NCBI GenBank assembly: GCA_021775875.1
Contig: JAJFHA010000024.1
Location: 1 to 64,000, forward strand
Source of the DNA: Hyphomicrobiales bacterium
GTDB lineage: Bacteria; Pseudomonadota; Alphaproteobacteria; Rhizobiales; NORP267
Length of the DNA: 64,000 nt
Reading direction: 5' to 3'
Of this stretch, positions 18,087-25,870 are shown one piece after another (the first letter of the stretch is position 1; the number at the start of each line of letters is the position of its first letter). The notes below the pieces were generated by a model that did no database searches, was not told where the DNA came from, and was given only the letters and a program-made list of their open reading frames with translations. The position numbers were made by a program, and so were the translations under genes.

Positions 18087-19156
18087 TCAGGATGGAACCA
18101 CGGACGGAAATTTCCCGTCGCATGACAATCATCGCGCCTGTTGCCGCCGTGCTGGTGGCATTGGCGCTGGCATCTATCCCGCTGCTCGCCGCCGGGCAGA
18201 ATTTATTCGAAGCCTATGGCCTGATGTTCAAGGGCGCGTTCGGGTCTGCTTTCGCGATTTCCGAAACTTTTACCAGAGCGACACCGTTGATCCTGACCGG
18301 GTTGGCGGCGGCGGTCGCGTTCCGGGCCAAATTCTGGAATATCGGCGGCGAAGGCCAGTTTTATCTGGGCGCACTCGGCGCGGTGGTGGTTGGTACAGGC
18401 GCTATCTCGGCCCCGGTCTGGATTTTACTACCGCTGGTTTTGATCGCAGGAGCCGCCGCAGGCGCGATTGGATTGATCGGCCCGGCCTACCTCAAGACCC
18501 GGTTCAATACCGACGAAGTGGTCACCACCCTGCTGTTGAATTTCATCATTCTGCTGTTCGTCCAGATGCTGCTGCAAGGCTGGCTCAAGGACCCGATGTC
18601 GCTCGGATGGCCGCAATCGTCCCCGATTGTGGATGAAGCATTGTTGCCACCACTGGTTGGCAGGCTCAGGGTCCATGCCGGATTGTTGGTGGCACTCGGC
18701 GCGGCAATCGGTGTCTATATCCTGATGCGCCATACCGTTCTCGGGTTCAGGCTTCGCGCCGTTGGTGAAAATCCCCATGCCGCGCGCCACGCCGGAATTT
18801 CAGTAAGCCGCACCATGCTTTGGGCGGCCGCTATCTCGGGTGCGTTGGCGGGCTTGGCTGGGGTTAGCGAGGTGATTGGCCTCAAAGGTTATCTGACCTC
18901 TGACATTTCGCCGGGCTTTGGCTATGCAGGCATCGTGGTTGCCATGCTGGCGGGCCTGTCACCCATCGGCGTGGTGATTTCATCCGTCTTTATCGCGGCC
19001 ATTTTTGTCGGCGCAGATTCCATGAGCCGTGCCATCGGCGTTTCAAATTATATCGCCGATCTGGTGGTTGCTCTCTCGTTATTGTGCGTGCTGGTCGGCG
19101 GCGTTGCGGCGCGCTACCGATTCCGCTGGATGGGCCTCAAGGGCAGGGAGGTCTAG
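18083..19156 (+). CDS. ABC transporter permease, BMP-type importer (subunit 1)
   Basis: A 357-residue inner-membrane permease of the BPD_transp_2 family with eight or more hydrophobic helices. It carries AVAFRAKFWNIGGEGQFYLG, the segment shared by nucleoside-type permeases of this family, and RAVGENPHAARHAGI, the cytoplasmic loop contacting the ATPase. It starts within the ATPase gene (ATGA overlap) and is followed five bases later by the second permease. The pair would form the transmembrane channel of the importer. Confidence 0.9.
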   Translation: MIRMEPRTEISRRMTIIAPVAAVLVALALASIPLLAAGQNLFEAYGLMFKGAFGSAFAISETFTRATPLILTGLAAAVAFRAKFWNIGGEGQFYLGALGAVVVGTGAISAPVWILLPLVLIAGAAAGAIGLIGPAYLKTRFNTDEVVTTLLLNFIILLFVQMLLQGWLKDPMSLGWPQSSPIVDEALLPPLVGRLRVHAGLLVALGAAIGVYILMRHTVLGFRLRAVGENPHAARHAGISVSRTMLWAAAISGALAGLAGVSEVIGLKGYLTSDISPGFGYAGIVVAMLAGLSPIGVVISSVFIAAIFVGADSMSRAIGVSNYIADLVVALSLLCVLVGGVAARYRFRWMGLKGREV

Positions 19157-19160
19157 GTAA

Positions 19161-20102
19161 ATGGAATTTCTCGAAATCTTCCTGTCTGCAAATTTCTGGG
19201 CGGCGTCTTTGCGCATCGCCACGCCCTTGATTTTCGGTACATTGGGCGCGCTTATCTGCGAACGCGCTGGTGTGCTCAACCTTGGTATTGAAGGCATTTT
19301 CACAGCCGGTGCCATGTCCGGGTGGCTGGCCGTATGGCTCGGAGCCGGGCTGATCGGCGGGCTGCTTGTCGCTATGGTCGTCGGTGCTCTGATCGGGCTG
19401 ATCCACGGCATCCTGACAGTTCCTTTAGGCCTGTCTCAGCATGTATCCGGCATCGGCGTGACCCTGCTTGCCACCAGCGTTGCCTATTTCACCTACCGAA
19501 CAACTTTGCCGGATGTCACATCGCCGCCGCGCATTGAACCCTTCAGGCCGCTCGATATTCCAATCCTGTCAGATTTACCGTTCATCGGGCCGGCGCTGTT
19601 TCAGCAAACCTTCATGACCTATCTGGCCATCGCGCTTGTATTCATTGTGGGTTGGGTTTTGGCGCGCACCCCGCTTGGTCTGGCGATCAGGGCGGTTGGC
19701 GACAACCCGGCATCTGTCGATAGCCAGGGCATGTCGGTTTACGGGCTGCGCATCGGCGCGGTCATGGTCGGATCATCAATCATGGCCCTTGGCGGTGCGT
19801 TCCTCACAATGGCTGCGTTCGATGCGTTCTTCTTCGGCATGGTCAATGGCCGCGGATGGATATGTATTGCGCTGACGGTATTTGCATCCTGGCGACCGCG
19901 CAAAGCGCTGCTCGGGGCTTTGCTTTTCGGTGCGTTTGAAGCCTATCAGGTGCGCCTGCAAACCGAAGTGGGATCGTTTGTGCCGGGCGAGGTATTCCTG
20001 ATGGCGCCCTATGTTCTCTCGATCATCGCCTTGATTGTTGCGGCGCGAAGTGCAGATTATCCTCGTGCCCTTCTGGTCCCGTGGTTCAAGGGACAACGCT
20101 AG
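19161..20102 (+). CDS. ABC transporter permease, BMP-type importer (subunit 2)
   Basis: A 313-residue partner permease, shorter than subunit 1 as usual for this importer class. It contains RIATPLIFGTLGALICERAG and NLGIEGIFTAGA near the N-terminus and the coupling loop IRAVGDNPASVDSQGMSVYG. It is followed after 14 bases by the deaminase-like gene, which implies that transport and deamination are expressed together. Confidence 0.9.
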   Translation: MEFLEIFLSANFWAASLRIATPLIFGTLGALICERAGVLNLGIEGIFTAGAMSGWLAVWLGAGLIGGLLVAMVVGALIGLIHGILTVPLGLSQHVSGIGVTLLATSVAYFTYRTTLPDVTSPPRIEPFRPLDIPILSDLPFIGPALFQQTFMTYLAIALVFIVGWVLARTPLGLAIRAVGDNPASVDSQGMSVYGLRIGAVMVGSSIMALGGAFLTMAAFDAFFFGMVNGRGWICIALTVFASWRPRKALLGALLFGAFEAYQVRLQTEVGSFVPGEVFLMAPYVLSIIALIVAARSADYPRALLVPWFKGQR

Positions 20103-20116
20103 AGCCGGAGACGATA

Positions 20117-21418
20117 ATGACTTTTGATCTGATCATCCGGAATGCCAATTTGCCCGACGGCCGCAAAGGCATGGATATCGGCGTTGCCAAGGGCAAAATA
20201 AAGGCCGTTGGTTCAAACCTGGTCGGAGACGCCGCGACCGAAATTGATGCCGCAGGCATGTTGGTATCACCACCTTTTGTCGATCCCCATTTTCATATGG
20301 ACGCAACTTTGTCGCTTGGCCGCCCCCGCTTGAACCAATCCGGCACCCTACTCGAAGGGATCGCGCTTTGGGGCGAATTGAAGCCCATTCAGACCCGGGA
20401 TGACATTGTTGAACGAGCCCTGCGTTATTGCGACCTGGCGGTTTCGCAAGGATTATTGGCGATCAGAAGCCACGTCGATATTTGCGACGATACCTTGCTC
20501 GGCGTCGAAGCGCTTCTCGACGTGAAAGCCAAGGTTGCGCCCTATCTGGATTTACAATTGGTGGCCTTCCCGCAGGACGGGTTTTATCGTTCTGCGTCCG
20601 CTGAACAAAATCTGATCCGGGCGCTGGGTATGGGCGTCGATGTGGTTGGTGGCATTCCCCATTTCGAACGGACCATGGCGGATGGCGCACGCAGCGTGCG
20701 GGCGCTTTGCGAAATCGCGGCTGAACGCGGATTGCGCGTCGATATGCATTGCGACGAGACCGATGATCCGAATTCACGCCATATCGAGACGCTTGCCTTT
20801 GAAGCTCAACGCCTTGGTCTTCAGGGTCGCGTTGCCGGATCGCATCTAACTTCGATGCATTCTATGGATAATTATTACGTCTCCAAATTGCTGCCACTGA
20901 TCGAGGAAGCGGGTGTGGCCGCGATCGCTAATCCGCTGATCAACATGGTGATCCAGGGCCGCCACGATACCTACCCGAAACGCCGCGGGATGACTCGGGT
21001 GCCGGAAATGACCGGGGCTGGAATTCCGGTGGCGTTCGGGTCAGATTGCGTCATGGATCCTTGGTATCCCCTGGGCCAGGCCGATATGCTGGAAGTTGCC
21101 CATATGGGTTTGCATGTGGCCCAGCTTACCAGTCGCGACCAGATGAAATGGTGTTTTGAAGCGGTGACCGAAACCCCGGCCCGGATCCTCGGGCTGGAAG
21201 GGTATGGCCTGGAACCTGGCTGTAACGCGGATATGATTGTGCTTCAGGCCAAAGACCCAATCGACGCCATCCGCACCAAGGCGGCCCGGCTCCATGTTAT
21301 CCGGCGCGGTAAGGTGATCGCATCGCAATCTCGCAAAATAAGTAATTTGTCTCTTGAAGGTCGCCCGGCAATTGTTGATCCTGCCGATTACGCGCCAACG
21401 GAAAATCCCAAATCATAA
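20117..21418 (+). CDS. cytosine deaminase-like amidohydrolase (CodA family) with an altered active-site residue
   Basis: A 433-residue amidohydrolase. Its active-site residues match E. coli CodA with a constant offset of three: His58/His60 (PHFHMD), Gln153, His211 and Glu214 (HCDETDD), His243, Asp310 and Trp316 (DPWYPLG). The exception is Cys311, where CodA has Asp314, the residue that contacts the cytosine amino group. It should therefore deaminate a cytosine-like or related N-heterocycle, but specificity may differ. GGAG precedes the ATG at 20117, so that start is preferred to one inside the permease gene. It belongs to the importer operon. Confidence 0.82.
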   Translation: MTFDLIIRNANLPDGRKGMDIGVAKGKIKAVGSNLVGDAATEIDAAGMLVSPPFVDPHFHMDATLSLGRPRLNQSGTLLEGIALWGELKPIQTRDDIVERALRYCDLAVSQGLLAIRSHVDICDDTLLGVEALLDVKAKVAPYLDLQLVAFPQDGFYRSASAEQNLIRALGMGVDVVGGIPHFERTMADGARSVRALCEIAAERGLRVDMHCDETDDPNSRHIETLAFEAQRLGLQGRVAGSHLTSMHSMDNYYVSKLLPLIEEAGVAAIANPLINMVIQGRHDTYPKRRGMTRVPEMTGAGIPVAFGSDCVMDPWYPLGQADMLEVAHMGLHVAQLTSRDQMKWCFEAVTETPARILGLEGYGLEPGCNADMIVLQAKDPIDAIRTKAARLHVIRRGKVIASQSRKISNLSLEGRPAIVDPADYAPTENPKS

Positions 21419-21430
21419 GGAAATACGATC

Positions 21431-22057
21431 ATGGAAATGAATGGCGAACAGCGCATTGCTGCTTCACGGGAAAAGGTATGGGAAGCCCTGAATGACCCGG
21501 CGGTCTTGGAAGCCTGTATTCCCGGTTGTCAGGAGTTGAACAAGACAGGCGAAAACGGTTTCGAAGCCGTGGTTCAGGTCAAGGTTGGCCCGGTCAAAGC
21601 CAAGTTTAACGGCAAGGTCGAATTGTCAAATATCAACCCACCGGAAAGCTACACCATTTCGGGTGAGGGCAAAGGCGGCGCTGCCGGTATGGCAAAAGGC
21701 GGTGCTGATGTAACGTTGGAACAGGATGGCGATGCCACGATCCTGCGCTATCAGGTCAAGGCCGATGTGGGCGGCAAGCTGGCGCAAATCGGTTCGCGGC
21801 TGGTTCAATCAACCGCGAACAAATATGCCCGCGATTTTTTCGCAACTTTTTCAGATATCGTCACCGGGGTGGCTCCGCTCGAAGGCGAAGCAGCAGTGCC
21901 AGACGCCGAAGTCGCGGCAATACCCGCTGCCGCCGCTGCTACAGCTTCGCCGACCGACGCGGCGGATTCCAATGTGAGCCATCTCAAGAACCTCAATTGG
22001 GCATTTCTGGCGATCATCGTTGGTTTGCTGACTTACATATTTCTGGGGCAGGGCTGA
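21431..22057 (+). CDS. CoxG/SRPBCC family protein with C-terminal membrane anchor
   Basis: A 208-residue protein. Residues 1-150 form an SRPBCC (CoxG, carbon monoxide dehydrogenase subunit G) domain with NDPAVLEACIPGC and GGAAGMAKGGADV. An Ala/Pro-rich linker and a single C-terminal helix (FLAIIVGLLTYIFLG) follow. CoxG proteins help recruit or mature xanthine-oxidase-type molybdenum hydroxylases at the membrane. The nearest such enzyme is about 21 kb away at 43236-46901, so this gene is separated from its probable client. AAGGAAA precedes the start. It is the last gene of the importer operon. Confidence 0.85.
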   Translation: MEMNGEQRIAASREKVWEALNDPAVLEACIPGCQELNKTGENGFEAVVQVKVGPVKAKFNGKVELSNINPPESYTISGEGKGGAAGMAKGGADVTLEQDGDATILRYQVKADVGGKLAQIGSRLVQSTANKYARDFFATFSDIVTGVAPLEGEAAVPDAEVAAIPAAAAATASPTDAADSNVSHLKNLNWAFLAIIVGLLTYIFLGQG

Positions 22058-22075
22058 TAATCTGCAGGCAATCGA

Positions 22076-22750
22076 CTAGATGATCCTGGCTACCTCGTCG
22101 AATTCCAGTCGGGGCAGGCGGCGGAATAATTTTTCCGTATCGGCATAGCCAAGACAGCACAGGAAATTTGTATGCTGGGCAGTGCCGTGTAGGAATTCCG
22201 CGTCCACTTCCGATTTTTTAAAACCCGAAATGGGGCCGCAATCGAGGCCGAGGGCGCGGGCGGCAAACATGAAATACGCGCCTTGCAGGGTGCCGTTGCG
22301 AAACGCATCGTCGAAAATCGCTTCGTCATTGCCGCGAAAATAATCGACCGCTTTCGGCTCATGAGGAAATACCCGCGACAGGGTTTTCCAGAAATCAAGA
22401 TCATAGGTGATGATTGCGGTGACCGGAGCGGAGAGAATTTTATCGGCGTTGCTGCCATAGACACATTTGCCAAGGCGTTGCTTTTCTTGCGCACTAGCGA
22501 CAAAAACATACCGCGCCGGCTGCTGGTTCATACTGGTCGGACCCCATTTCATAAGATTATAAAGTTCGCGCAGAGTGTCTTCAGATACCGGCTTTTGGGT
22601 CCAGCCGTTATGGCTGCGTGCCTCCGTCAGCAACAGCCGGATGGTTTCCGGGTCAGCTCGCAATACCTCATCCTTCAACCGCGCCGCATGGGCCTGGGCG
22701 TTCATGTCTTCGGCACTCGTGTCTTCGGGCGTTTCACTGATGCGTGCCAT
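22076..22750 (-). CDS. rutE: RutE-like malonic semialdehyde reductase (nitroreductase fold)
   Basis: A 224-residue FMN nitroreductase-fold protein matching RutE: LLTEARSHNGWTQKPV near the N-terminus, LMKWGPTSMNQQPARYVFV at the flavin site, GTLQGAYFMFAARALGLDCGP and the FLCCLGY segment. RutE reduces malonic semialdehyde to 3-hydroxypropionate, the last step of Rut uracil catabolism. No rutABCD genes are seen here, but the adjacent importer, CodA-like deaminase and M20 hydrolase fit a pyrimidine theme. GGAG lies eight bases before the ATG at 22750, which decides that start. It is convergent with coxG. Confidence 0.82.
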   Translation of the reverse strand: MARISETPEDTSAEDMNAQAHAARLKDEVLRADPETIRLLLTEARSHNGWTQKPVSEDTLRELYNLMKWGPTSMNQQPARYVFVASAQEKQRLGKCVYGSNADKILSAPVTAIITYDLDFWKTLSRVFPHEPKAVDYFRGNDEAIFDDAFRNGTLQGAYFMFAARALGLDCGPISGFKKSEVDAEFLHGTAQHTNFLCCLGYADTEKLFRRLPRLEFDEVARII

Positions 22751-22980
22751 TAAAATCTCCACCGGGCATTATTTCTTAACGCAGATTAGCTGTGGAGCAT
22801 GGTTTCGGCAAATCAAAGCGGAGCGCAATCGCCATATCCCTTTGGCCCGATAAGCCAGCAAAACCTTTGAACCGATATATACCTTCAAGACTGTTTTTGC
22901 CGGAACAATATATCCCGTTCAGTCCGATACTGGCTTCATCCATATGCATAATGCCAAAAAAAATGGGTGAGGAAACAATC

Positions 22981-24057
22981 ATGAGAATTGCAATTGTCGG
23001 CGGCGGACCGGCAGGTCTCTATTTTGCATCCCTTTGGAAACAGCGGCACCAAAAAGATGAAGTGCACTTGTTTGAACAAAACCCGGCAGACGCGACGTTT
23101 GGCTTTGGTGTTGTTTTTTCAGATTCAGCGCTCAAGTTTCTGCGCGATGATGACCCCGATATCTACAACCTGATCGCACCTCATATGGAATTGTGGAAGG
23201 ATCTTTCGATCAACCACAAGGGCAAAAAAATCCAGATCAAAGATGTAGGGTTTTCCGCCATCGGTCGCCTTGAATTACTGCAATTGTTGCAAAAACCGGT
23301 GCGTGACGCTGGCGTTGAAATGCATTTTGAAACCCCGCTTGATGATCTGTCCATGATTGAGAGCTTTGACCTTGTCGTGGTGGCTGATGGGGTAAATTCT
23401 TTCATACGCAGAAATTTTGAAGGCGATTTCGGAACATCATTCAGCTATCTGAACAATAAATTCATCTGGTACGGAACAACTAAACGCTTCGACACTTTGA
23501 CCCAGACTTTTGTGGCCACACCGTCGGGAACGTTCAACGCTCACCATTACCGCTATTCGGATAATATGAGCACTTTCCTCGTCGAGTGCGACCGTGACAC
23601 CTGGTTGAAAACCGGGTTTGATGTCATGCCGGAGGAAGAATGCCGCGCGCTTTGCGCCCGGATTTTTAAAGAAACGCTGGATGGACACGTCCTGGTTTCC
23701 AATCATTCCTATTGGCGCAATTTCCCCTGGATCTGGAACGAGCGCTGGTCATTCCGAAACATGGTGCTGGTTGGCGATGCGCTGCGAACCGCCCATTATT
23801 CGATCGGCTCGGGCACCCGCCTGGCGATGGAAGATGTGATTGCTTTGGTCAGGGGGCTAGAGGCCCATATGGGCGATGTCCAGGCCGGGTTACAAGAATA
23901 TGAAGCCATCCGCCGCCCGGTAGTTGAAAAGCTGATGACTGCCGCTAAATCGTCAGCCGCATGGTATGAAAATTTCGCGGATCATATGCAGATGCCGCCC
24001 CAGGAATTAGCGGACAGTTATATGAAACGCTCCATCGCGCCGACAATGCTAAATTAG
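22981..24057 (+). CDS. FAD-dependent aryl-CoA monooxygenase (2-aminobenzoyl-CoA / salicylyl-CoA hydroxylase type)
   Basis: A 358-residue flavoprotein of the para-hydroxybenzoate hydroxylase fold. It has VGGGPAGLYFA at residues 6-16, FGFGVVFSDSALKFL after the first strand, ADGVNSFIR (the DG motif) and VGDALRTAHYSIGSGTRLAMED, the GD motif. The FGxGVVFSD and HxSIGSGT-type segments are those of 2-aminobenzoyl-CoA monooxygenase/reductase and salicylyl-CoA 5-hydroxylase. Those aminobenzoyl enzymes carry an additional OYE-like reductase half that is absent here. GTGAGGAA precedes the ATG at 22981, so the longer frame is rejected. It is followed 19 bases later by an aryl-CoA-ligase-type gene. Confidence 0.82.
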   Translation: MRIAIVGGGPAGLYFASLWKQRHQKDEVHLFEQNPADATFGFGVVFSDSALKFLRDDDPDIYNLIAPHMELWKDLSINHKGKKIQIKDVGFSAIGRLELLQLLQKPVRDAGVEMHFETPLDDLSMIESFDLVVVADGVNSFIRRNFEGDFGTSFSYLNNKFIWYGTTKRFDTLTQTFVATPSGTFNAHHYRYSDNMSTFLVECDRDTWLKTGFDVMPEEECRALCARIFKETLDGHVLVSNHSYWRNFPWIWNERWSFRNMVLVGDALRTAHYSIGSGTRLAMEDVIALVRGLEAHMGDVQAGLQEYEAIRRPVVEKLMTAAKSSAAWYENFADHMQMPPQELADSYMKRSIAPTMLN

Positions 24058-24076
24058 GCAGGTAATATAATTCAAT

Positions 24077-25711
24077 ATGACAAATTCCACTGAGACCCAA
24101 TTGATCGATACCGTCCCTGCTGGCAGCCCCGGCAGCGTGGAAATTGGTTTTTCCTGTCCAGAACAATATAATGCCAGCGCCATCCTGTTTGATAATCTGG
24201 CAAAAGGCCGCGCCGAAAAAACGGCTATTCTCAGCCCGTCCGGCGATTATAGCTATGGCCAGATGTGCGCCTGGGCCAACCGATTTGGCAACGCGCTTCT
24301 GGCTGGTGGGCTGGAGCGTGGCGACCGGGTTTTGCTGTTCCTTGATGATACCCCGTCTTGTCCGGCGGCGTTCTTTGGTGCCATCCGGGCAGGGCTTGTC
24401 CCGGTCCTGATCAACATTCTGACGCCGGATGATTTGCTTCAATATTATCTGGAAGATTCCGCCGCCCGGATCGCGATTGCGGACGCCGCCTTTGCTGACC
24501 GATTTTCCGCCAAAGCCTGCAAAGGTACGAAGCTGGCGACACTAATTGTGGTCAACGGCAGCGCCGACGCCAACGAGAATGTCGAGGTCCGTGATGGTGA
24601 TACATGGATCAATAATTTCAGCGAAGATTTGCAGGCCGCCGATACCAGGCGCAACGACATGGCGTTCTGGATGTATTCGTCCGGCTCAACCGGGCGTCCC
24701 AAAGGCATCGTCCATTTGCAGCACGATATGGCCTATACCGCCCTCTCATATGGTGACAATATTTTGCGCCTGACACCGGACGATATCTGTTTTTCGGTGC
24801 CGAAAATTTTCTTCGCTTACGGCCTGGGAAATTCCATCACCTTCCCGTTTGCAGCCGGTGCGACAAGCTTGTTGATATCGGGTCAACCGCGCCCGGCCGC
24901 AATTTTAGAAGCAATCTCTGAAACCAGACCCAGTGTCTTTTTCGGACTGCCAACGCTGTATACCGCGTTGGTGAAAGCACCAGAGGCCGAGGCGGCGGAT
25001 CTTTCCAGCTTGCGACTTTGCCTGTCAGCTGCTGAAATTCTGTCAGAAGAAATTTTCGCCGCGTGGAAAAAATTGTCGGGGCAGGAAATTGTCGAAGGGC
25101 TGGGCTCCACCGAAGTGCTTCACATGTACCTCTCCAATTATGAAGATAATAAACGCCCTGGCGCGGCGGGGCGGCAATTTCCGGGTTATGAAATTCTGCT
25201 CAAGACTTCAGCCGGCGAAATTATTGGCGATGATACTGAAGGGATTTTATGGGTGCGCGGCGATTCCAGTTCACCAGGCTATTGGAACCAGTCGGAGAAA
25301 ACCGCTGACACCATGAAGGATGATGGCTGGATTTATACCGGCGACAGGTTCCGACGGGACAAGGATGGCTTTTATTATTTCCTTGGCCGCGCCGACGATC
25401 TGGTGAAGGTTTCCGGCCAATGGGTCTACCCGATGGAGGTTGAGGTTTGCCTGAACGAACATCCAAGCGTGCGCGAATGCGCGGTGCTGGCAGTGCAACT
25501 GGAAGACAAGCGGACAATCCTGAAAGCTTTTGTCGCCCTGAATAGCGAAGATGGTGGTGATGGTATGACGGCTAACATCCAGAATTTCGTCAAAACCCGC
25601 CTGCTGCCCTACAAATATCCCCGCGTCGTGATTTATCTCGATGATTTGCCAAAAACCGGAACCGGCAAAATTGACCGTCAGGGACTTTTGAAAATGCCAG
25701 ACGGGGTATGA
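24077..25711 (+). CDS. benzoate-CoA-ligase family acyl/aryl-CoA synthetase
   Basis: A 544-residue AMP-forming ligase. Motifs are MYSSGSTGRPKGIVH near residue 200, VPKIFFAYGLGNSITFP (the aryl-pocket region of benzoate-CoA ligases), EGLGSTEVLHMYLSN (A5), TGDRFRRDKDG and the C-terminal catalytic lysine in KTGTGKIDR. This subfamily activates benzoate, 2-aminobenzoate and related aromatic acids. In this setting anthranilate or indoleacetate are the likely substrates (inference). The gene lies directly after the aryl-CoA monooxygenase gene. A 159-base gap separates it from the next gene. Confidence 0.82.
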   Translation: MTNSTETQLIDTVPAGSPGSVEIGFSCPEQYNASAILFDNLAKGRAEKTAILSPSGDYSYGQMCAWANRFGNALLAGGLERGDRVLLFLDDTPSCPAAFFGAIRAGLVPVLINILTPDDLLQYYLEDSAARIAIADAAFADRFSAKACKGTKLATLIVVNGSADANENVEVRDGDTWINNFSEDLQAADTRRNDMAFWMYSSGSTGRPKGIVHLQHDMAYTALSYGDNILRLTPDDICFSVPKIFFAYGLGNSITFPFAAGATSLLISGQPRPAAILEAISETRPSVFFGLPTLYTALVKAPEAEAADLSSLRLCLSAAEILSEEIFAAWKKLSGQEIVEGLGSTEVLHMYLSNYEDNKRPGAAGRQFPGYEILLKTSAGEIIGDDTEGILWVRGDSSSPGYWNQSEKTADTMKDDGWIYTGDRFRRDKDGFYYFLGRADDLVKVSGQWVYPMEVEVCLNEHPSVRECAVLAVQLEDKRTILKAFVALNSEDGGDGMTANIQNFVKTRLLPYKYPRVVIYLDDLPKTGTGKIDRQGLLKMPDGV

Positions 25712-25870
25712 CGGAGAATGAAGTAACTATAAAGAAAAATACGGTCACCTGGTGGGGAACCGGGTGGTGACAGGGCTTGCGGATACAGACTGCTTCGTGA
25801 GACCATAAATCAAATAATTGAACCTGCCCTTTGAAGCGGGTTCAGATCAGGAAATTTAGCGGGAGCGATA

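Noticed and set aside
22792-22980. Upstream extension of the aryl-CoA monooxygenase frame
   Set aside because: The Rossmann motif starts right at the ATG at 22981, which has a good ribosome-binding site; the 63 extra codons show no conserved features.
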